From positions 1 to 64,000 of the forward strand of contig JACEFZ010022361.1 of assembly GCA_014155875.1 (NCBI GenBank): DNA of 64,000 bases. The letters are read 5' to 3'. The position numbers and the translations under genes were made by a program. Positions 56,090 to 64,000 of the stretch are shown piece after piece. Source of the stretch: Cepaea nemoralis (taxonomy: Eukaryota > Mollusca > Gastropoda > Stylommatophora > Helicidae). Numbering within the stretch: the first letter of the stretch is position 1; each line of letters opens with the position of its first letter. The notes beneath the pieces are model-generated. The model made no database searches and was not told the origin of the DNA. It saw nothing but the letters and a program-made list of their open reading frames with translations.

Positions 56090-57348
56090 TGCGATGCTTG
56101 TACATTGCCCAGTCTGCTTTCTTGTTGTTCCACCTCAAGTGGGTGCTGCCCTCACTTACAAACTAATTTTCTACAGTTAGAAAGATTAGCTGATGGTCAC
56201 TGCCACGAAGTTGTTTCCCAGCAATTCGTGTAATGTTCCACTCCTGGTCTGGTGAATGAAAAGTCAGGTCAGGTGTAGTTGTAGTGTGCCATGATCGGGA
56301 GTAGAAAGTATGTGGGTCAGACCACTTGTTAATCAAGATGAATCTATTCTCATCCTGCCAGTCTTCTAGTCTCTCTCCTCTCTGGTCCATGTGATCATAG
56401 CCCCAGCTCTGCGAGTGGCTGTTGAAATCGCCACACACAATCATTAGTTCTTTAAAGGTAGTGTGTCCAGTGCCAGCGGGCGGTCACTTGGACAGTAGTC
56501 ATTGATCAGGTCTGTAGTAGGTCTTTAGGTCTATATTGCCTGTCTTAAGTTTAAGTGTCTGATACTCAGCCCCTTCCATGTCAACTTCAATTTGGGATGC
56601 AGTGATGTTATTCTTTACAAGGTTCAGTATCCCACCCTTTCGCTTGTCCTTTCGGTCAGATCAGTAACACTGGTAGCTTCTGGTTTTGAAGGCTATATTT
56701 TTGTTGAGGTGAGTTTCTTGCAAGCAACATACGCTTACTTTTTCTTGGTCCAAGATGTTTTCTAGTTCTATTTTTTGTTGCTGACTCCCTTCGCATTCCA
56801 GTGCATTAGTTTTAGTCTTTGTTTGGTATGGCCAGATGCTCTATTCTCAGGTCCCCTGGCTCCACAGGACATCTGAGAAGGACCTCCAGTAGTTGTGGTT
56901 GGACCCTTTTGAGGCAGAGAGCCCGGCACTGCACCTGCCTGGGAGTCCAAAGCAGGGCGAGCACCATAACATTTAGCAGTAGTCGACATATTTCATTGCT
57001 TAATTGCATGGCATCCTGATTTCTATGGTGTGCCTCCTGGCACTTCCGTCTTCAGCACCTTTCCTTTACTAGAGCAGTCTGTGGTCTTACTTGAGTTTAG
57101 ATGTGTAGGTACGCACACATGTGTCTGCGCATGTATGTACATTCATACACTTCTAGAGCATTCTGGTTATTTCTCAGTGCCAGTGACTCGCCGTCGCCCC
57201 TTCTCCTGTTAGTTAAAACAGTTCAGCCACGTGAAGGCCAGGAGTTGCTGAAGAGGTGATGAATGCACGAGCCATGAGGTATTTAAGCAAGGTTGGGCGC
57301 TCACCCCAGCTCTGTGGCCCCGGCTACTTAACAGCAACATTTGGAACC
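56090..57348 (-). mobile_element. Ingi-like retrotransposon copy 2, lacking RT and RNase H
   Basis: Collinear with 36010-37294: same 5' start (GGTTCCAAATGTTGCTGT on the minus strand), leader, Gly/Pro-rich N-terminus (ALDSQAGAVPGSL) and endonuclease blocks (MIVCGDFNSHSQSWGYDHMD, GSDHQLIFL). The coding region is broken near 56460 and 56770. It stops at about 56090 in the start of the RT linker (WNNKKADWAMYKH) next to a (TTAG)n run. Losing the 3' end is unusual because non-LTR elements normally lose the 5' end. Confidence 0.88.
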
Positions 57349-57349
57349 T

Positions 57350-58834
57350 CTTCATTTCTTGATTCACTGGTATTTCAGAACAATATTTACTCTGTAGTAA
57401 ATATGGATAACGAAGATGAAGATACTTAATGAGATGCAGAGAAATATGCCAGGCAATAAATCAATGATAAATTATTAAGTTCTCTCCATCAGCACTGTTA
57501 GTGATTCTTTCATACCATTTAAGTCCTTCTATTTTGTGCATGCTCCAGTTAAGACCACACTAGATAATACAAGAATGTAACGCTATAACACATTAAGGTC
57601 TGAACAAACCTCCCACATATGATGACAGTGTCTTGATGAAGCACACTTGTTTCATCAGCAAAGCACTGTCATTTGGAGGTGGCAGGTTCAAATCCTAGTG
57701 TTCTGTAGCTTCTAATTTGTATTGTCTGCTATGTTCTCTGGTAGTTACTTTTTACCTTTCCCTTTATAAATCCAGATCATTTAGATTGATGAGCTAAGAC
57801 AATAACCAATATAAATCAGTTTTATATTGCAACAATGAAGGTGTTTTGTTTTTAAAGGTAACAATACGATAAGTATGCAGTCAGACGACAAGATGTCAAT
57901 GCCACAAATTATGACTCCTGTATGCCTGTGTAGACCAGGAACATATACAAAAATATCAACCAGTTGCTGTCTCCACAATGAAGGTTGGCGACAATGGATC
58001 TCCAACACTGTCTGTCTATTGCCCTGACTGCACATTATATCAGATTGCTGTTCATCCATCTCTTGATGTTATCTTCCCACTTGTATTGTTGTCTGCCTCT
58101 TGTTCACTTATCTTCAGCCTTACCCTCCTGTATGGTTTTTATAAGAGTGTTATGTTTTTTAACATGGCCAAAATATTTAACTCACCATTTTTTTTATTTC
58201 TTTCATCAACTCTCTTTTCATTCCCAGTTTTTCTAAAACCGCTTTATTTGATTGTTTTTGTTTCCATGAAATACAACATATTCTTTGGTATATCTAAATC
58301 TCCAGGTCCTCTATTCGATGCTCTTCGTCAAGGAGTTAAATTGTTTCAGTTAAAAATCTTATGGCAATCTTGACAGACTCTGATTGCGTACTGAAATGAG
58401 AAATAGCTGATAGATATTCTGTATACTTTAACTCCTTCACTTCAAATTGTAATGACAATATAATTAATAGGTAATCTGTGTACTTTACTCTTTCATTTTC
58501 TACAGAAATGACAATAATGCTGATTTGTTTTCATACTGGAATGATAATATAGCTGATATAAACAAATATTGATGTGGGTACCCAGTTCGACCCAGCCTGA
58601 AAATGTTCTGGGCAGATGAAACTGACCTCATCACTCATCAAGTGCTAATTAATTGATAACAATATAGGGCTAGCACTATATACCCAGTACACCTCAAGGC
58701 TTGGGAAAACTGTCTTTCCCTTTGTTCGTATCCCCAACATGCTACAATAGCATGCAAATGGAGTCCATACCTATACCACACATAATCATGGAACAAGGGT
58801 TGTTTATTATTTTTTGTTTTCTGTACTTTCTCAG
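57350..58834. other. Axin intron 4, no gene
   Basis: Contains one short copy of the GAGATGCAG...ATGCCAGGCAAT repeat (57431-57465). 57970-58030 resembles 24400-24450 (TCTCCAACACTGTCTGTCT.TTGC), a faint shared repeat. No supported gene. Confidence 0.4.
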
Positions 58835-59481
58835 GCCACCAAGACAGAAGGTGTGGAGAAGCTTATTACATCTTTCGCCAAGCCAAATTCTTCCTCATTT
58901 ATACCTCTCCCTTCAGCTACTGAAGAAGAAACGGCAGAAAGCATTCTTGACCAGCACTGTTTAAGGATATGGAAATCTTCCACACACCATACTCCGTCAC
59001 ATTCTCCACCTCATTCTCCTCCCCACAGTAAGTCACCTGACCGGCACAAGGATGCGCGTAGAAAGACCCTGGCTCTTTCCACTTCAACGCCTGCAGCATA
59101 CGGCCCCCGTGGATACCACAAGAAGCGAGATTTTATTTCCTATGACTTAGATGACAGAAATTTGATAGTCTGTGGGACAGAGACCCATCGTCACATCCAC
59201 CATCATCATCATCACCACCATTCATCACGTGACTCTTTCAAGAAGTCAATTGCTGAGATGGAGGCCCAGACATGCGGCATTTCTTCTTGGAGGACAGACC
59301 CGGTCCAGAACATCCCTGCAGATTTCTGTACTGGGGAATATGGTAGAGGGAGGGCTGGGAACCGTAAGATTGATACTACTATTCGAGAGTGCTCAGAGAC
59401 AAGCAGTAACATCGACAGCGGAATTAGCATGATGGAGTCGGTCAAGATGCCTCCAAATTGGAACAACCCCACTAATGAGAA
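58835..59481 (+). CDS. Axin: Axin, coding exon 5 (beta-catenin-binding region)
   Basis: 647 nt, starting in phase 0 and ending AA| at phase 2; residues 473-687 plus two bases. Residues about 507-518, ESILDQHCLRIW, are the beta-catenin-binding helix (ESILDEHVQRV in vertebrates). A Pro/His/Ser stretch (HTPSHSPPHSPPHSKSPDRH) follows, then RKTLALSTSTPAAYGPRGYH. The His cluster HRHIHHHHHHHHSS near 590 is the counterpart of the LHHHRHVHHHVHH motif. It ends KMPPNWNNPTNE. Acceptor CTGTACTTTCTCAG|GC, donor GAGAA|GTTAGT. If the intron were retained the frame would stop about 16 codons later. Confidence 0.95.
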
Positions 59482-59864
59482 GTTAGTGTTTCACTTATTT
59501 TCTTACTTTGTTTATATAACGTGCTTGTAAAATTACAAAAAAATGTTAGTTGTTTCAGGGTGTCATGATATAGTACTGTATTGGCTGGTGTTTTGTGTGT
59601 GTGATCATTGAACTCATGCATAGTCCATACACGTGCTGCTACTTTAGTGCACTGCACTGATGTTTGCATGTGGATTACATTCCCTATTACCAGTGTCCCT
59701 TGCCATCAGGTGAACCTTCTCCAACTTCTGAGGTACTTGTAATTTACACTCAAGGATGAGAAGACCATATTTTAGTTCGACTGACCGATGTAAGGATTTA
59801 ACCCGCCACCTTGGCAGATGCTAGATGGTTAATCTCTGTCTTTTAATACTTAGTTGAGGTTGTA
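59482..59864. other. Axin intron 5 start
   Basis: Unique sequence before the 89-bp array. GTTAGT donor at 59482. Confidence 0.6.
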
Positions 59865-61763
59865 CTGTCTTGTCATACTTTATGGAGATTAGTGTCTCGC
59901 AGTATTTTATTGAGGCTCTTCTGTCTTGTATTAATTTATTGAGACACATCTGACAGTCTTGTCATACTTTATGGAGACTAGTTCTTGCAATATTTTATTA
60001 AGGCTCTTCTGTCTTGTATTAATTTATTGAGACAAATCTGACAGCCTTGTCATACTTTATGGAGACTAGTGTCTCACAGTATTTTATTAAGGCTCTTCTG
60101 TCTTGTATTAATTTATTGAGACACATCTGACAGTCTTGTCATACTTTATGGAGGCTAGTGTCTCACAGTATTTTATAGAGGCTCTTCTGTCTTGTATTAA
60201 TTTATTGAGACACATCTGACAGTCTTGTCATACTTTATGGAGGCTAGTGTCTCACAGTATTTTATTGAGGCTCTTCTGTCTTGTATTAATTTATTGAGAC
60301 ACATCTGACATTCTTGTCATACTTTATGGAGGCTAGTGTCTCGCAGTATTTTATTGAGGCTCTTCTGTCTTGTATTAATTTATTGAGACACATCTGACAG
60401 TCTTGTCATACTTTATGGAGACTAGTGTCTCACAGTATTTTATTGAGGCTCTTCTGTCTTGTATTAATTTATTGAGACACATCTGACAGTCTTGTCATAC
60501 TTTATGGAGACTTAGTGTCTCAGCAGTATTTTATTAGAGGCTTCTTCTGTCTTGTATTAATTTATTGAGACACATCTGACATTCTTGTCATACTTTATGG
60601 AGGCTAGTGTCTCGCAGTATTTTATTGAGGCTCTTCTGTCTTGTATTAATTTATTGAGACACATCTGACAGTCTTGTCATACTTTATTGAGACTCTAGTG
60701 TCTCACAGTATTTTATTGAGGCTCTTCTGTCTTGTATTAATTTATATTAATTTATTGAGACACATCTGACAGTCTTGTCATACTTTATGGAGACTCTAGT
60801 GTCTCGCAGTATTTTATTGAGGTTCTTCTGTCTTGTATTAATTTATTGAGACACATCTGATAGTCTTGTCATACTTTATGGAGACTAGTGTCTCACAGTA
60901 TTTTATTGAGGCTCTTCTGTCTTGTATTAATTTATTGAGACACATCTGACAGTCTTGTCATACTTTATGGAGGCTAGTGTCTCACAGTATTTTATAGAGG
61001 CTCTTCTGTCTTGTATTAATTTATTGAGACACATCTGACAGTCTTGTCATACTTTATGGAGACTAGTTCTTGCAATATTTTATTAAGGCTCTTCTGTCTT
61101 GTATTAATTTATTGAGACAAATCTGACAGCCTTGTCATACTTTATGGAGACTAGTGTCTCACAGTATTTTATTAAGGCTCTTCTGTCTTGTATTATTTAT
61201 TGAGACATATCTGATAGTCTTGTCATACTTTATGGAGACTCTAGTGTCTCACAGTATTTATTAAGGCTCTTCTGTCTTGTATTAATTTATTGAGACACAT
61301 CTGACAGTCTTGTCATACTTTATGGAGACTAGTGTCTCACAGTATTTTATTAAGGCTCTTCTGTCTTATATTAATTTATTGAGACACATCTGACAGTCTT
61401 GTCATACTTTATGGAGACTCTATTTATTGAGGCTCTTCTGTCTTGTATTAATTTATTGAGACACATCTGACCGTCTTGTCATACTTTATGGAGACTAGTT
61501 CTTGCAATATTTTATTAAGGCTCTTCTGTCTTGTATTAATTTATTGAGACACATCTGACAGTCTTGTCATACTTTATGGAGACTAGTGTTTCACAGTATT
61601 TTATTAAGGCTCTTCTGTCTTGTATTAATTTATTGAGACACATCTGACAGTCTTGTCATATTTTATGGAGACTCTAGTGTCTCACAGTATTTTATTAAGG
61701 CTCTTCTGTCTTGTATTAATTTTTTGAGACACATTTGACAGTCTTGTCATATTTTATTGACAG
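59865..61763. repeat. 89-bp minisatellite ending at the exon 6 splice site
   Basis: About 21 units: CTTGTATTAATTTATTGAGA, CACATCTGACAGTCTTGTCA, TACTTTATGGAGACTAGTGT, CTCACAGTATTTTATTGAGG, CTCTTCTGT. The last unit runs CAGTCTTGTCATATTTTATT then GACAG and is itself the polypyrimidine/acceptor region of exon 6. Larger blocks of several units are also repeated (compare 59945-60180 with 61030-61190). Confidence 0.96.
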
Positions 61764-61904
61764 AGTCATGAAGTGGATGCTGGATAGTGAGACGGTACAT
61801 GATGTTTCTGCATCGGTGCAGGACACAGACAAGGGTTCTTCATCTCATAAGCGTTCTCACAGACCCAACCAGTCAAGCAGTTCAGTCCAGGGCTCCAAAT
61901 CAAG
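61764..61904 (+). CDS. Axin: Axin, coding exon 6
   Basis: 141 nt, phase 2 in and out; residues 688-734 plus two bases: K-VMKWMLDSETVHDVSASV then DKGSSSHKRSHRPNQSSSSV. NEK|VMKWMLDSE across the junction matches NQKIMQWIIEGEKE of vertebrate Axin. The following basic/Ser-rich stretch is poorly conserved in the family. Acceptor TTTTATTGACAG|AG is formed by the last unit of the adjoining minisatellite; donor TCAAG|GTACTG. Confidence 0.9.
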
Positions 61905-62340
61905 GTACTGATTATATATTTTACCCGCAACAACACATGCTTATGTACACACATGCATGCACAGACACAAGCTGTAGTCTTTAATCATTGAATGATAAAT
62001 TGATTTCATTCATAAATCTGAAGAAGTTCCCTAGCATCAACCAGTTATAGTATTCCGTAAATGTTGTTTCAATTGTAGAAATAGATCTGAAAATGTGTTC
62101 AGGAAGCCAACCTGTATCAGATGTGATTGTTAATTTTCTGGGATAGGCTTCTTCCTCACTTCTATGCTGCAGGCTGCACCCCTGATAAACCAACAGTTAG
62201 CCTCATAGAAGGTCAGTTTCTTGGATTTTCAGCACATCTTTTCATTATGAAGACATAAGATACTTAAAATGACTGTCAACTTTCTGGCGCTGCCATTTGT
62301 ATGTACCTTCGCACAAGCTGCTCATACTTTTGTTTTCTTT
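61905..62340. other. Axin intron 6, no gene
   Basis: Unremarkable intron sequence. Frames on both strands lack domains. Confidence 0.45.
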
Positions 62341-62437
62341 CAGCATATCCTTTACAGGACATCGCTGTCAACATCAGCATCTTTTAGCTGATTGTTGATT
62401 TCTTGGCAAGATTACGCTCAGTAGTTTGCCATTTGCT
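62340..62437 (-). repeat. SINE fragment
   Basis: CAGCATATCCTTTACAGGAC, ATCGCTGTCAACATCAGCAT, GTTGATTTCTTGGCAAGATT and AGTAGTTTGCCATTTGCT: nearly identical to 5085-5180. Truncated at the core, so the two copies share a recent source. Confidence 0.8.
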
Positions 62438-62439
62438 CA

Positions 62440-63196
62440 TACTTGATGAACTTAATATTCACACTTTTATGTGTCTGTGTCATCAGTCTGAGGAGGTATC
62501 TCGTACTGATAAATTGGAAGCCGCAAGGCATCATATTTCACACACATGGCTGATAAAGTGGTGCTTTTGGAACAGAGGGTTAAAATGGCTGTCTAGATCT
62601 AACTGAAATAAAGACAAGTCTATAAGGACTTTTGTCTTCTGCTCTTTATCTCCCAGTGGAGCATAGATCTGCAACCCGTCTTGTCGTTTGTTATTCCCAA
62701 CAGTTCCCTCGATGTACTAGTTCTCTTCTCCCTGTACTTGTAGGTTTCTCTCTATTTCATTGGTCCTGTGCTCTCCAGAAGAATAACTTGTAGTTATACT
62801 GTTACCAAGTTTTCTCAGTGTGTGTCCTGTCTGGCACCAGTGTCTTTTCCTCACCTCTTGATTTGCTGGAATTGTCTAGTGTGAGGACTTTCTTAACCCT
62901 TTCAATATAAATTAGTGGTAAAAAATTGACATTACTGTGCGAACATGTGTATATTTCAGCTTGAAGGATTTATCTAATTATTTTACTTTATGTTGTGTGA
63001 ATTCTGCAGTATGTAACTGATGAGATGCAGCGAAATATGCCAGGCAATCAATCATGCAGTCTATTGTTTGTGTCTTCATTATTCAAATTCACTACAGGAA
63101 AACATTGTTTTGGTAAAATCATGATCAGTAATTTAGCTGGTTTTTGTTGACACTATTGTATCTATTCCTTTTTACCCTTTGTCATGCTATTTTTAG
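62440..63196. other. Axin intron 6 end, with a dispersed repeat
   Basis: 63010-63105 carries TCTGCAGTATGTAACTGATG, GAGATGCAGCGAAATATGCC and AGGCAATCAATCATGCAG, collinear with 55045-55145 including TTCAAATTCACTACA at the right. Confidence 0.55.
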
Positions 63197-63424
63197 CTCC
63201 AAATCCAAAATGGCTACCAGGTCCACATCTGTTGAGAGGGGTTGTGGTGGTTTGTCTGCATGGAATGGAGCCACAACCATCATGCCCAATCAGCCATTTG
63301 CCCAGGATCCTTCTATGCCACTCCTCACTCCACCCAACCCAACCACACAGTTGGAAGAGGCTAAACGTCGTCTGGGGACACAAGCCAGGACAGCTGGAGT
63401 ATCTGCTACACCTGTCAAATTGAA
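63197..63424 (+). CDS. Axin: Axin, coding exon 7 (region before DIX)
   Basis: 228 nt, phase 2 in and out; residues 735-810 plus two bases. KSKMATRSTSVERGCGGLSA, then QPFAQDPSMPLLTPPNPTTQ and LEEAKRRLGTQAR. The block QPF.QDP.MP..P.PNP.TQLEEA.RRL is one of the most conserved in Axin outside the domains (LFIQDPTMPP...NPLTQLEEARRRL). Acceptor GCTATTTTTAG|CT, donor TTGAA|GTAAGT. The DIX polymerisation domain is not in the window, so at least one more exon follows. Confidence 0.94.
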
Positions 63425-63640
63425 GTAAGTGGTAGTTTTTGCTTCGTTAATTTCATAATTTGGTGTTGCGATGGTGTTGGAGGTGGTGCACTTGTCCGCG
63501 AAAAAAGTGGTCATTAATTTGATTGTTAGTGGATGCAGGGATACATTTTTTATCTAATCTGGGGCGACTCAGCCTAATAACATTGGTGTCAAGGCATGAG
63601 AGATAGTTAAGGCAGTCAATGTAATATTGATCTTTGTTAA
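63425..63640. other. Axin intron 7 start; 30-bp tandem duplication
   Basis: GTTAAGGCAGTCAATGTAAT plus ATTGATCTTT is repeated twice in tandem at 63606-63665, the second copy running into the LINE fragment. Confidence 0.75.
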
Positions 63641-64000
63641 GGCAGTCAATGTAATATTGATCTTTATGTCATGTCACAATACCTGGACACACTTCCCACT
63701 ATAACAGAAGTTAAGTGTGCTATAAATGAGCTTGCATCTGGCAAGGCTCCAGGTAAGGATGGGATTCCAATAGAGGTAATCAGGAGTGGGCAAGACACAC
63801 TCGCTCTACAGATCCACCAGCTAATAGAGCTATGCTGGCGAGAAGGACAAGTACCACAGGATTTCAAAGATTCAAACATCATAACGCTGTACAAGAACAA
63901 GGGAGATCGGAGCGACTGTAACAACTATAGGGGTATCTCACTTCTGTGTATTGTTGGGAAAGTATTTGCCAGAATTGTCCTGCACAGACTTCAAGTCCTG
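63641..64000 (+). pseudogene. LINE reverse transcriptase, 5'-truncated, runs off the window
   Basis: Open to the last base: MSQYLDTLPTITEVKCAINE (from 63671), LASGKAPGKDGIPIEVIRSG, CWREGQVPQDFKDSNIITLY and KNKGDRSDCNNYRGISLLCI, then VGKVFARIVLHRLQ. These are RT blocks 0-2 of a non-LTR element whose relatives end in a C2H2-type finger like that at 24687-24869 (family link is inference). It is better preserved than the other LINE pieces except the Ingi-like one. An in-frame stop lies just upstream at 63638. Confidence 0.8.

Overview
The window is animal nuclear DNA: spliced exons with GT..AG borders, very abundant microsatellites, long minisatellite arrays, and many non-LTR retrotransposons, tRNA-derived SINEs and small DNA transposons. 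The repeat style and the divergent Axin gene suggest a lophotrochozoan, most likely a gastropod mollusc. That assignment is inference, and no species can be named from the sequence alone.

One host protein gene is clear. Axin, the scaffold of the Wnt/beta-catenin destruction complex, lies on the + strand. Seven coding exons can be joined in phase (28962-29971, 39925-40065, 49709-49820, 55180-55332, 58835-59481, 61764-61904, 63197-63424), giving 810 codons plus 2 nt. They encode a tankyrase-binding motif, the APC-binding RGS domain, the GSK3-binding segment, the beta-catenin-binding helix, a His-rich stretch and the conserved region before DIX. The DIX exons must lie beyond base 64000. The upstream leader carries short uORFs.

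Layout. Bases 1-28,900 hold repeats: microsatellites, a 33-bp satellite split by two insertions, a purine-rich array of about 0.9 kb, a Tigger/pogo-like transposon with a LINE nested inside it, and a direct segmental duplication (12.4-14.5 kb and 15.5-18.3 kb) whose copies differ by datable insertions. A palindromic-motif minisatellite (20.1-21.4 kb) and RNase H-bearing LINE debris follow. Bases 28,900-63,400 are Axin. Its introns contain a nearly intact EN-RT-RNase H retrotransposon with a perfect 13-bp target-site duplication (33.1-37.3 kb), a second 3'-truncated copy (56.1-57.3 kb), further LINE fragments, SINEs and a TA-flanked MITE. The last 360 bases are another LINE reverse-transcriptase fragment.

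The most unusual feature is the relation between tandem arrays and Axin splice sites. The array after exon 2 is built from the exon end and its 5' splice site. The array before exon 6 runs into the 3' splice site. Five of the seven coding exons have a minisatellite array 0-0.6 kb upstream. No second host gene was found with confidence.
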